From Laccaria trichodermophora (Eukaryota > Basidiomycota > Agaricomycetes > Agaricales > Hydnangiaceae): 64,000 nt of DNA. The stretch is taken from contig JACTVC010000009.1 in NCBI GenBank assembly GCA_018417955.1, forward strand, positions 186,001-250,000, given 5' to 3'. The notes beneath the pieces were generated by a model, which had not been told where the DNA came from, made no database searches, and saw only the letters and a program-made list of their open reading frames with translations. A program made the position numbers and the translations under genes. This document shows positions 22,805 through 37,854 of the stretch, one piece after another (within the stretch, counting starts at the first letter, position 1; each line of letters starts with the position of its first letter).

Positions 22805-24093
22805 ATGTCTTTTGGCAAGATCCTCACTCTCAACTCTGGCGAGAAAATCCCCCAGATCGGTCTTGGGACATGGTTGTCCAAGCCGAAGGAGGTTGAGAAC
22901 GCCGTACGTATCGCACGCGTTTCGTAGGGTGGGTTTCTGACGTTCGTTTCGATACCAGGTTGAAATTGCCGTCCGCAACAACTACCGTCACCTCGATCTC
23001 GCACGGGTGTACGAGAACCAAGACGAGGTTGGCGCTGCCCTCAAGAAAGTCATCCCCTCTGTTGTGAAGCGGGAGGAGCTCTTCATCACTTCCAAGCTCT
23101 GGAACAACTCACACAAACCCGAGGAAGTTGAAAAGGCGCTTGATGAGACTCTGCAACAGATTGGAACTGACTACCTTGACCTTTACCGTGAGTACCGAAC
23201 GCACCGGTATTTGGCAGACTGATGATAATGGAGAATCAAGTTATCCACTGGCCCATTTCGTTCCCTCCTGGCAATGGATTGTTCCCTCCTCATCTGACCA
23301 TTGAGGGTGAAGTTGCCATTGATACTGAAACTAGCCTCGCCGACACCTGGAAAGCCATGCTTGCCCTCCCCAAGTCAAAGGTTCGTAGAAGGTCCCAAAC
23401 GCGCGCATATATTCTCATAATCTGCCGAAGGTCAGGTCAGTTGGTGTTTCCAATTTCACTATTGCCCAGATAGAGGGCATCATCGCGGCGACGGGTACTG
23501 TCCCTGTATGTCTTCTTTGCTTGAGAGCGGACTTGAACTTTAACAATGTCGTATTGAGGCCGTTAACCAAATTGAAGCGCACCCACTCCTTCCTCAAGAT
23601 GATCTCGTCAAATTCTGCAAGGAGAAGGGCATTCACATCACCGCATACAGCCCTCTTGGAAACAACTGTCAGTCACCGTCTGCGATAATTTACGACGGAA
23701 TTAACGTTTTTGTAGTGGTTGGCAAGCCCAAGCTCACAGAGCACCCCGTTGTTGAGGAGATCGCCAAGAAGCTGGGAGCCACCACGGCGCAAGTACTTGT
23801 TGCCTGGGGCGTCTACCGTGGCTACTCCGTCATCCCCAAGAGCGTTCAGCTAGAGCGCATCCAGTCTAACTTCAAGCAGGTCGAGCTATCACAGGCTGAT
23901 TACGAGAAGATCTACTCCATCGGCACAAATAACTACACTCGGTGAGACCTAAGTTACGGACTTTTTTTAAACGAGCTAACACATATATTTGCGCAGCTTC
24001 AACATCCCGAGAACCTACAAACCCAAGTGGGATGTGAACATCTTTGATGAGCCCGAGGAGAAGGGTGCTGCGGTTAACGTCAAAATTCAGTAG
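22805..24093 (+). CDS. Aldo-keto reductase
   Basis: Exons 22805-22903, 22959-23187, 23241-23380, 23431-23505, 23559-23667, 23716-23941 and 23997-24093 encode 324 residues, the usual AKR length. The (beta/alpha)8 marks are in order: [13 protein letters not shown]; the catalytic region [18 protein letters not shown] with Asp and Tyr; [10 protein letters not shown] with the catalytic Lys; YLDLYLIHWP with the His; [34 protein letters not shown]; and the NADPH-binding end [15 protein letters not shown]. It should reduce aldehydes or ketones using NADPH in the cytosol; substrate unknown. In most relatives the residue before the catalytic Tyr region reads CAxxYGNE; here it reads LARVYENQ. No pathway partner is seen beside it. 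Confidence 0.92.
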
Positions 24094-24621
24094 ACTTGTG
24101 TTTTCTGAAGTACTCGAAAAACTGTAGTTGTACGTACTTGGGCCCGTTTATCCAAGAAATTTAAACGCCCGAATTGCAAGGTTGACGCGATTCAGCAACT
24201 TATCAGATAACGCTGGCTTGGCACTGGCACTTGTCAATGTCTACCGAATAATAAGCCTAATGATATCTGCGTCATCGTTGATCATGTTGTAATGATCTGG
24301 TATTTGGTTTACTGGTAAAAATAGGATTCGAGGATATACCGCAGGTGAATCTGCAAGCGCCTCTGAAACCTTGGGTGCAATCAGGTGCACTGCCTCCGGC
24401 AAATTGATGTTTGAAACGCAGGGAGCAAACAAATATTCAACGTGTAGGGAAAGTTGCCGTGCTAGGCAGCTCAGCCTCATATCTCTCCATCTCGCGTCGT
24501 CTAGGATTTTCTGTCAGCTCTTCTTCACTCTGGGAGATAGGCATTGGATAGAGGTCACCTCCTAATTTCATTTCTTTGGAACTCGTCGACCCTACCTTAA
24601 TTTCTAGTCGCCACTACCCGG
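24094..24621. other. Gap between the reductase and the P-type ATPase
   Basis: 3' flank of the reductase and promoter region of the ATPase gene. A minus-strand frame at 24241-24480 has no family resemblance that I recognise. No clear TATA box is seen. Confidence 0.5.
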
Positions 24622-28542
<3,921 letters not shown>

Positions 28543-29151
28543 TCTATTTCTTTCAAGTTATATCCAAGGCACCCTGTCTGAGTACATCTGACTATTGTAT
28601 GTATAGGTTGCTATCACAAAATTGAAAACATATGGATAGCTACCTAAGGAACGAAAACATGTGGGTCTTTGAAGTCTTCTGATGTGAACGGAAAATATGT
28701 GGGATCAATTATGGTAAATGGATGGATAATTGGGATCGGAGAAAACACATGATGGACCCCCCACCAAGTCAGCGGGCTGTGTGAAGGAATGATTTTCGGA
28801 TAGCCATGTCACTCCCATGGTCACAATCATCGCGTACTGTTCCCAGTCGGTGCTGATAGTCCGGGAGTAGATTATACCCTTAGGAAGACTCGGAACTTTC
28901 AACGCCAAGCATCCCCACTCCTGTCGTCCTACTTACTACCACTATCACGAACTTAGACACCGCTAGGGGATCCAACAGCCGCTGTTAGCGCCTTTCGACG
29001 GACAACGGCTGCGTCTTCACCCTTGTACCCTTGGTCATTGTACTCTGCAACGCTGGGAAGGAACAGCAGCAAGGAAACGACTCCGTAGGTGGGAGATATC
29101 GGCTTTCACTTTCAGTTGTCCTAGATTACTTGTCACTATCACATCGGCACA
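28543..29151. other. Gap between the P-type ATPase and the RhoGEF gene
   Basis: 3' flank of the ATPase and upstream region of the RhoGEF gene. I see no gene or repeat that I can support. Confidence 0.5.
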
Positions 29152-32100
29152 ATGGCCACTACATGCGACACCCCTTCCCCAGAATTCGCCCCGAAAACGC
29201 CTCGTTCTCGCCTCGTGGGCATGTCTAGCCCACCCTCCCAATTAAGCCGTCCGAGCTTGGCTCGTAGTCAAACACACACTCCTGAATCGCCGTCCCCAGG
29301 CTCACCCACGATCCCTTCTCCCCCTCTTCCCGTCCGTTCGCCACTCCGTCCCCCCGCACGATCTATATCAACACAGTCTGCCTCTGGCCCAGCAAAACCT
29401 CGCTTGAACCGTGCTAACTCTCTTGATACCCCACCAAATTCGGAACTTGACGACTTTGCGGCAATTGCAGAAGCGGCTATCCCACTCAGCTTTCAGATGC
29501 GGGATCATCATAATTTCCCGGCTATGGAAGAGCTCCTGGATGCTTTGAATTCGGGTTCCGATGGTAGTTTCATGTCAAAGTCACTGCCTTTGCGGCCGGA
29601 TTCACCGCTCAGTCTTTCATTACTGGACGATGAGAATGATATATCTTACGCTGCTTCCTCGACTCAACCACAACCCCCGATGACGAAAAGGCACCATGCA
29701 CTACACGAACTCTTGTCGTCGGAGAGAGCATACGCATCTGATCTCGCTTTGATACGAGAAGTACATTTGCCACTCGCGCTAGGTACGTTTTTTTTTATAC
29801 TTATGCATTCTTTCACTGTTAACCCAGGCTCATTGACCAGGCCAAACTGTGCCTCTTCACAACCTTCCAGTATCACCTCCGAGCTCCTCCGCGTCTTCTT
29901 CACGGACACACTCCACCGCATCTGATTCGTCTACTGCATCATTAGGCCCTCCCATGACGCAAGAAGACGCAAAGATAATATTCAGCAACATTGCTGAACT
30001 CGCTCTCTTTTCAGATCTATTTTGCGAAGAGTTGGAAACAGCTTTGGGGTCAGTAGTAGAAGGAGGCTCTGGTCCTGATCGTGTCGGGGAATTATTTCTT
30101 AAACTTGTGGGTCTCACAACTATTTTTGTCCATCACGTTCTCGACGTCATTTTCTTCCATCAGATACCCGAACTAGAGAGGCCGTATAAATATTATATCA
30201 CTCGACATCCAACGGCACTAACACATCTTCAAAATCTTCCTCCAACGCCTGCACTAACATCATATTTATCCTACACCCAAAACGTCGCGGCTTCTCTCTC
30301 TCATGCATGGGATCTCGCCTCTCTTTTGATCAAACCCGTTCAACGGCTGTTGAAGTACCCACTGTTACTTGCGGCCATCATCGAGGAGACGCCCGATAGC
30401 CATCCAGACAAAGAAAACCTCAGAAATGCGCGCACAAGCATGGAAGAGGTGGCACGCAACGTGAATGAGGAGCGGCGCAGAGCAGAGGTCGTCAAAGACG
30501 TTTTGTCTTCCAAGAAAAAAACGGTCAATGTTGGCGTGGCCACTTCAGTCAATATCAGTAAGATGAAGGGTTTACGGCATGGGGGCAGCAAGGTATCGCA
30601 GCTGGAGGGGGGAAACACGGAGGCGGCTGAAGTAGAAAAGATGCAGGCTGAGCTGAAGCGCATCGAAGTGTTTGCGCAGCAATTCGCAAAGAACGTCGTG
30701 GACTGGGCGAAGATGATGAGCAAGGTCATGATTGGGCTCAGGGTGTGGGCTATCAGTTTTGGGAAAGTCATTGGGCTATCGCAGGAGCAAGGAAGCGAGG
30801 CGTTCGATGCCTTCTTGTCCGTGGTCGAACGGCAGCTGATGCCCTTGTGTGCGGAATTGGAGACAGCGATCAACGACCGGCTCCTCAAGGAAATTGCGCA
30901 CTTGCTCATGACGATGAATCAGCCCCTCAAGTTGCTTGCGTCCATGAACGAGCAGGAACCATTTCATTACCACCTCCTGACGATGAACGTTTCGGCTAAG
31001 AACCGGCCGCCAGCTTCCCTCCTTGCTGCTTCGACGAACTACCTGGCTTTGCGTGGTCAGCTTGCTGCGGAACTGCCTCAATATCTGAATCTCTTGCACG
31101 CGGGCATGGCTATCTTTGTTCGAAGACTTGCGCAGATCCAAACACTGTTTTGGAGAGACGTGCGAGACCGGTGGGGTGATTTGTGGGAGATGCTGCGGGT
31201 CGAGGGAGAGTTGAACGCCGGCCACGCTGAGACCGTCAACGTCTGGCAAGCACGCTGGGCAGATGTTGACGAAGTGACGTCACAGCTCAATATCAATCAA
31301 TCCAGGAAACTCTACCAAGAACCCGAACGCGCAAGGCCATCTGTAGCGAACGTTCATTCCGTGCTATCAAGCCTTGATCCCAACCCTCCTAGGCCACATA
31401 GAGCCCCAAATAACAGCAGCGCCAGTACGTTATCGACTCTCGAGCTCGGCTATACGCACGTATCCGCACCCTTTCCACTAACACCATCTGTTCACACCCG
31501 CGGAAGAGGCCAGAGCGACGCTTCCATACGTATGGAGCACAGTCTTCACCGCCGTAATTCCAACGACAGTTTCGTTTCTGGGAAATCAAGACAGGGCAAG
31601 TCACCCAGCAGAAGACGACCTGATGATTATCCAGATTATACGGTGCCGACGCCTGTGTCACCTTATATGAATTCAGCGCCATACCAACAGATGATACCCC
31701 AAAATCATCAATACCAACAGCACCCGCCCATCCCTCGGACGAAGAGCATGCCTTTGCATCCCGAAAAGGCGCAATCTCCTTCGGGAAGGGCCGCTCCGTC
31801 CGTTTCTTCACGGACGATGAATGGTGTTTATGGTGATGGTGACCACGCATATCGCTCGACTGCAGATTCGTATGAAAGGGAACGGGGAAGGGAACGAGAC
31901 GCCCCAATGTCGCGCAGCCCAAGCTACAAACGGCGGTCATCCGACACACGGAGACAGCGCTCAAACTCGGGACCACAAGCCGGATCCATGACATCTTTCC
32001 TGAATATGAACCCTGATCCTCTTCCAGATCCGCGTCCGTTATCCGCTGCTCAGCGTGACAGCTGGGTGAACAAGCGCGCGAAATACGTCTGCCAGGTGAT

Positions 32101-32332
32101 TCATCCGTGTAAACCGCCAGCGGCTGTATCGTACTTTAGCTTTCCGTTCTTCACGCTCGTGGAGGGTGATTTGTATGAAGTGCTGCAGGAGGCTGGACAC
32201 CCGAGCATTCACCCCAAGTTGCCGTTGTATGTGGACGACGGGGAAGATTGTTTGCTTTTGTGTCGAGATGAGCGCGCGAATGTGGGTTGGGCGCTGGCTA
32301 GTTTCTTGGAACCTCTTACCTTATCTGGTTGA
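29152..32332 (+). CDS. Rho guanine-nucleotide exchange factor with DH, BAR-like and SH3-like regions
   Basis: Two exons, 29152-29782 and 29841-32332, encode 1040 residues. Residues 1-170 are Ser/Pro-rich. A DH (RhoGEF) domain spans about 180-430, starting HHALHELLSSERAYASDLAL, with SHAWDLASLLIKPVQRLLKY as its conserved third helix. About 430-710 is helical with AKNVVDWAKMMSKVMIGLRV and LPQYLNLLHAGMAIFVRRLA, resembling the BAR-like domain of fungal Gef1 and of Tuba. A disordered Ser/Arg-rich stretch follows. The last ~85 residues (YSFPFFTLVEGD-like, GWALASFLEPL) look like a divergent SH3 domain. There is no PH domain. DH-BAR proteins activate Cdc42/Rho at sites of polar growth and septation. 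The single intron cuts the start of the DH domain. Confidence 0.85.
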
Positions 32333-32723
32333 TGGTTGGATGTCATTTCATCTCTCTCTCGCTTTTCATTTTCTGAGCGTAATAACTAACCTAACGGCAG
32401 TCTGTTGTTGTTGTACTTATTTTTGCGTTGTATTATGCTTTCTCTGACCTTTGTATCCATCAACCTCATTACATTAGTAACCTATCTTTCCTTTCTTTCC
32501 AAACCAAACTTGTAATTACGTGTATGTATGAGATATGTCCCAAAAACATGTTGTACAAATGCGCATGACGTGTATATAGACATTGATACAGTGGAAGAGG
32601 TCCCAGACCCCTTCGATACTAGACAACATGACAAAAAAGTTCGAATCTCGCAATGGCTTCAACTTCAGGAGTTGGGTTAGAAGTTAGTAGATATCTCAAA
32701 TCAGGGAATGACGAAAGCAGTCC
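32333..32723. other. Gap between convergent RhoGEF and FAD-oxidase genes
   Basis: Shared 3' flank of two convergent genes, T-rich and AT-rich; likely UTRs and polyadenylation sites. No gene seen. Confidence 0.55.
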
Positions 32724-35343
32724 TCAATCATTTTCATTGGGAACGAAACGAGCACCAATAAACTCGGGGGTAGGGGGTTCATGAGAGCGAGCCTCGACCG
32801 TGTCGCCTTCAGCATTGAGAGGCCAGAACGTGTTTCTGAACAGGTTATGAGGATCGTAGAGCTTCTTGATCTCGCAGAGGCGTTCCCAGTTGTCTCCGAA
32901 GGAAGCCTTGGTTCTTTCAGCAGGCTCATGACGACCAAGGAACTGCAGGTAAAGCGTGAGGAGAAAAAAGCCAAGAGGTTTTATTGAGACCCACGCTAGG
33001 AAGAGGTCCGCCGAGCTGGATGGGTTTGAGGGTGCCAGAAATCCACTGAAGAGTAAGAGTGAGTACTACAAATAAATCAAGTGGGGTCGTTGCTGACCTC
33101 CTCTGCGGAGTCGATGCAACGGTCATCGTCAATGTCCATTTCCCACTGGTGAAGCGCAGCGATCGTGAACGATGCTTCCCGCTGAGATTTGGGAACGCAA
33201 GTATCTTCATGATCAGGAATGGATCCTGCGGCGAGCTCAAAAAGCCAAGCTAAACAAAAGTTATTCTATGAAACAGTGCAATGCGACGCAGACATACTGC
33301 AACCAACTGGGGTACCAGCGAATTGGATGACGGTATCATTTATAATGTCATCAGGAAGGGAGGACACCAGAGCAGAGCGTATGAACCACTGTCGTCCAGC
33401 TGGGTAATGGCAGGATATCAGCATAATGCCTTGTTCTTTTTGCAAGGAAACTGCAAAAAAACAGACCTTTTCCGCGCAAAACTTGAGCAACGCTGTCTTG
33501 TTGGTGCAAAAAGCTCTTCTCATCGACTTCATTAAGAAGGCAACGTTCCCCATCCCAAGAAGATATCGCAGCTAAATACTCTTGACCTTTTTCTTTAGGT
33601 CCGACGTAACACATCTGAACGACCATGAGGGAATCTTTGCCCGCCGGGCCGGCAGTTAAGAGAACGTTCGCGTACAGCTCATTCGGAGCGCCCTTGACGC
33701 AATCGCGGAAATGTTTGATAAGAGAAGGGGCGGTAGCTTTGTTAAATCGACTGTGATGCTCTATCATCAAACACAGAGATAAAAAGATGGTAAGGACTCA
33801 CTAAATGAGATTTCCCGCAAAGACAACAGGGACAGGGTATGCCTTTGCTTTGTACCGTGTCGCAATTCCGAGGGCTGGGCCTGCACCTCGGAGAGCCCAC
33901 CAAAGATCTTTGAAAAAAATCAAGCTCCACAAAAACGGTGCTATAATTTAAACACTTTCCTGGCAATTCTTTCTCGTTGACGATCACAATCCGGCCGTCG
34001 GCGAGAACCATTTCGACTTCAACAAGATTGTCGATGCTCAGTCCATGGAGTCGACTCAAAAACCCGAAACCACCTAGAAGCATAATTGACGAGCCGACGG
34101 GGTGTGCCGCGCTGGGAATATATGATTAGGCCGGCGGAGTCGTGCCAAAAGTTAAATGCAGATAATACTCACAAAGGGACATGGTAAGGAATACCATCCC
34201 CAGTTCCAGTGATATACCTACATTCAAGTTTGTTTTGAGCGGTGAACGTGTCGATCTCTTTCTGCCTCATGCCCGCGCCAAAATTCACGAAAGCGTGTGG
34301 ATGAATGGGTTCCACCTGTACAGGCATTGTCATTTGCCCGTACGGACCCAACACGCTTTCAAAAATTGAGCTTGCGCCTCCAGCCCAGGCCCTGGCATGT
34401 GGGTTAACTGCTGAGTGAATGACCGGTGGTGGAGGCGAAAAGTTGTTTGAGGGTTCGAGATATCCAAAGGGGTCAGCTCCGGGAACACCGTTCGAAGTAC
34501 CAGTTGAACCGCTTCTGGTGAAGCTTCGTCCCGGGGAAGGGCTCGTGGTCGCCGTTGAAATTGAAACATTTGCGTTCGAGTCTCCAGACCCAGCTTCAGA
34601 GCTGGACGATCCCGGGTTGAGGTCTGACTCCTGAGACACCTCGCGCGAAGAGGCGGATGACGGTCCGGTGGGTGTTCCGGTATCAAGACGTCGGCGAACG
34701 CTAGGAGACGGTCCGTCAAAGTTGGACTGACTTGACAAAGAAGGGCCACGCAAGAAAGAGGCGACTTCGTGAGATGCTGCATCGTAGATCCGTAAATTGG
34801 CGTCATCTTCGCGACGCCGCTTGGCAGTGTTGACAGGTGATAGATCTGGTACTCCAGTGACGGCCTTTTTGCCCTTGCTGTTCACTGACGCGACGTCACG
34901 AAGACTAGTGAAAGAACCGTCAGGGTGGGGCGGTTCAATGTCCACTTCAACAAGTTTGCTGAGGTCGACGATGATGTCTCCGCCTATGGCCCAACCCGCG
35001 GTGCCATAGCCACCAGCTTTGACGGATGGCGAGAGGGAGTGCTTTGTGCAAAAGCGTACAATCCTGGAGGAGTGTCAGACTGTCTGATCGTCGGCTGAAA
35101 GGAGTTAGATAACCTACTTGCTCACGTCCTCGGCATCCAGTGGACAGACCACTGCCTTTGCCAGAGATTGGACGTTACCGTTGAAAATTGTGGAAAAATC
35201 GCCAAACCTAAGGCGTCCACGATCAAGAACAGTTCGGCACAAGAAAGCAATCTCCCTCACCCAGGTTCGCCTCGAAGGTAGACTTGGCCTCTGCAGGATG
35301 CGCCTAATTCTTCGTGTAATTCCGGGGATAATGGTGTAGGCAT
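32724..35343 (-). CDS. Berberine-bridge-type FAD-linked oxidoreductase with large insert
   Basis: Multi-exon gene from MPTPLSPELHEELGASCRG at 35343 to RFVPNEND at 32724. The FAD-binding half shows VVCPLDAEDVSKIVRFC, SPSVKAGGYGTAGWAIGGD, IIVDLSKLVEVDIEPP, FVNFGAGMRQKEIDTF, MLLGGFGFLSRLHGLSIDNL and DLWWALRGAGPALGIATRY. The C-terminal berberine-bridge motif is NWERLCEIKKLYDPHNLFR. Two oddities: the usual covalent His of the GGHS motif is replaced by GGYG, and about 200 residues of Ser/Pro/Thr-rich sequence with TAKRRRED are inserted at roughly 34300-34900 between two FAD-domain strands. It should oxidise an alcohol or sugar-like substrate with oxygen; substrate unknown. No clear signal peptide is visible. 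Some joints near 33.3-34.1 kb are uncertain. Confidence 0.82.
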
Positions 35344-36582
35344 CTTATAGTACTGTTGTCGCAGAAGGTGGTTGGAAGAACAAGGGAGAAATTGGGTCAC
35401 TTACTTATATGAGCTTCCCTCCCGGCCGTGGTACCCGCGCCGCAACTACTCCAAGTTCTTGATCACTCTAATCTGACCAGCCGAAATCTAAGCCATAGAA
35501 GTACTTAGCAAAGTGTCAGCTGCTCCAGGGTGGACATTCAAAGGTTATCGCCGTGTACGTATTACTTCTGCCATGTTTTCTCTCATGGTCATGACATTCT
35601 CGATTCCAAGTCTTTCCTCCGTGTTCCTTTTGAGTTCCCCGTCTTCTCAATTACAACTATTTCGGGCCAGAAATATTCTCTTATCAGAAAGTGATCGGCC
35701 TTGCCCGAGTCGAAGCTTGAGTCTCTCGCCGTTGAAGCCCACCAGAAGCGGGCTCTACCGCAGCAAATTTGAAGCACCCTCGATCAATATGTTTTTTTTT
35801 TGGATGGTGTAGTAACTTGACAGACATAAGTATTGAACTGGAATGGTCGAAAGAGCCCTAAGTATCCCAGGCCTCAGTGGTACCCAATTCGTATAAGTAT
35901 ATTGACAGCAGCCATGATGAGACAGATTTTGTGTAGATTGGCGCTTTTAAAGTCCGGGGATATCCTGGGGACAGCTGTATATGTGACGCAGATGAGTTCT
36001 CGAATTAGGTGATCCCAGTTTATCTGCCTATAATGGTGCATTTTGAACGTAATTGTCAGGAAATTGGCGCTGAAATGGACATTACAGCGCTCCCCCTTAA
36101 TGTAGTTTTGATAAGGGCTTGAATACCGCCGGTTATATAAGACGGAAATGAATGCCTCGAGCCTGGGTATCACTGGAAGCTGGACATCCTTTCGTGTGCT
36201 CGCGTGTTGAAAGAAGCCGGTGGGAGAAATTAAAGCTGGCCTACAGTGTGGCGTTTGGTGCTAGTCCGACAGGTCAAATCCCCAAAACGTGTCGCAAAAT
36301 TGAGTTGTAGGCCATAGTACTTCCGTTACAGTGGGTCGTAGCTGCCGGCAAGTACTTATAGCAATACCGTCACTCTTGGCTTGTTATGTTCCTCAGCGGT
36401 CAAAAGTCCGCCGAAGATGATACGCTTGAGTTACAATCAGGATGAGAAACAGACCAGTAAGCTTGATAGGCACCGTGTTCGAGAAAGACAAATGAGGTTG
36501 CGCTGGAGACTTTTGGCAACTTTACAAACGAAAGTTGAACAAGTCAAAAACCCCTGAATCAAGCGTGAACAAACAGTGTATT
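35344..36582. other. 1.2-kb gap, no gene seen
   Basis: Upstream region of the FAD oxidase and downstream flank of YAR1. Several short open frames show no family resemblance. A GGTCAAATCCC near 36265 recalls a tRNA B box, but no matching A box or cloverleaf is visible. Confidence 0.5.
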
Positions 36583-37218
36583 CTATTTTCTGGCACAGTC
36601 TGTGGAAGGGTTCCCGATTGTCATTTTTGCCACCTGTCCATCGGCGTCTTCAATCTCGACCTCAATATCTTGTGCATCTCCAGTTCTCAGTTCTCCACTA
36701 TCATCCTCATCTTCGTTCTCGGGTCCTAGATTCATCACCTGCACAAACCATTTGGCTCCTTCATCCCATCCGGCGAGCTCAGCTTCTGCAAGAGGAGAAT
36801 GTCCAGCCTTGCTTTTTATGTCAATCGAATCGACGCCTGGGCCATGCGGGAATCCGACGAGTTTTTGAGCGACCTCGAGATGCGAGTTGACTGCAGCCCA
36901 ATGGAGGGCCGTCGAACCCGAACTGTTTTGTGCTGATAAAAGCGATGGTGGTATAATGGGCAGAAGGTACTCCAAGATATCTAGAAAACACCTTTCGAAT
37001 GTCAGATTGTCCATGAGAAATAAAGAGTGGTTGAACTCACCTATATGTCCATTTCCGCAAACCATATGAAGGATGCAGTTTCCGTTTTCATCGCGGACCT
37101 CTGCTAGTGAGCTTTGCCCATGCGTTTTTACGAAAGATTCCACCTCTTCAAGGTCGCCGTACCTGCAGGAGAGTAGGAGATCATCGTTCTCTTCATTGGT
37201 AGGCGATGTCATAGACAT
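36583..37218 (-). CDS. YAR1: Yar1-like ankyrin-repeat protein
   Basis: Exons 37218-37041 and 36980-36583 encode 191 residues, matching yeast Yar1 in size. Ankyrin repeats: LLLSCRYGDLEEVESFV, DENGNCILHMVCGNGHIDIL, SSGSTALHWAAVNSHLEVAQ and KAGHSPLAEAELAGWDEGA. The tail is acidic (ENEDEDDSGEL) and ends with VAKMTIGNPSTDCARK. Yar1 is the dedicated chaperone that shields ribosomal protein Rps3 until nuclear assembly; that role is inferred from repeat number and the ExW helix pattern after the last repeat. The gene is head-to-head with membrane copy B, 636 bp away. Confidence 0.82.
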   Translation of the reverse strand: MSMTSPTNEENDDLLLSCRYGDLEEVESFVKTHGQSSLAEVRDENGNCILHMVCGNGHIGEFNHSLFLMDNLTFERCFLDILEYLLPIIPPSLLSAQNSSGSTALHWAAVNSHLEVAQKLVGFPHGPGVDSIDIKSKAGHSPLAEAELAGWDEGAKWFVQVMNLGPENEDEDDSGELRTGDAQDIEVEIEDADGQVAKMTIGNPSTDCARK

Positions 37219-37854
37219 GATTGTCGGAGATGTAGATAACCCATCACATCAGCGAGCACATGGCTCTTTCTATTTTCAGATTCCGACCTCTTCAAGTTGA
37301 TCATCATGGTGATCGCTGGCGATTGATGATTGCACCCACTGGTCCGCTGTTTTTATATTTCTATCGATCTGGAACCCATGAAAACATGCAGTTGTTCGAG
37401 TAACTGCTGGATTCAAACTGCAAGCTGAGGTCTCTTCGAAGTTGACGGAAGAATTGGCCTGGGCAGCGAGCAAGTGGCTGAAACAACAGAGATGCTTGCC
37501 AAGCGTGCCGGTATCGCCTCCTTGCCCCCAAAGGATTTATCAGGTGGGTATCTGTGTACTGGTATCTATTACAATCGGCGGCGCTTCGCTACGGACGCAT
37601 GGACACCGATGTTAGGTCTGACCTCAACTCGTCAGGTTTCAAATACTTCCAACCACCCCCATCAATCTTGTTACCCCGGAATTATTTCATAAGTACCGGA
37701 TGGTAGGCATCAGAATTGTGGACCTTTATACGGATATTTCACATTCCGTCTGCTTCGACCATTTCCAAACGTCAAACGTAATCACGGACTCTCTGTTGTC
37801 GGTTCAACAAGTACACGCCTCCTCTCCTTGACTGCTGTTACACCTCCTCGAGTC
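37219..37854. other. Divergent upstream region of YAR1 and membrane copy B
   Basis: 636 bp between two start codons on opposite strands. A short plus-strand frame near 37474 reads MLAKRAGIASLPPKDLSGG, which looks protein-like, but no exon partner or family was recognised. Confidence 0.45.

Noticed and set aside
29035..29241. Minus-strand frame over the RhoGEF start
   Set aside because: It overlaps the conserved start of the real gene and has no family match.
36255..36280. GGTCAAATCCC resembling a tRNA B box
   Set aside because: No A box at the right distance and no cloverleaf stems could be drawn.
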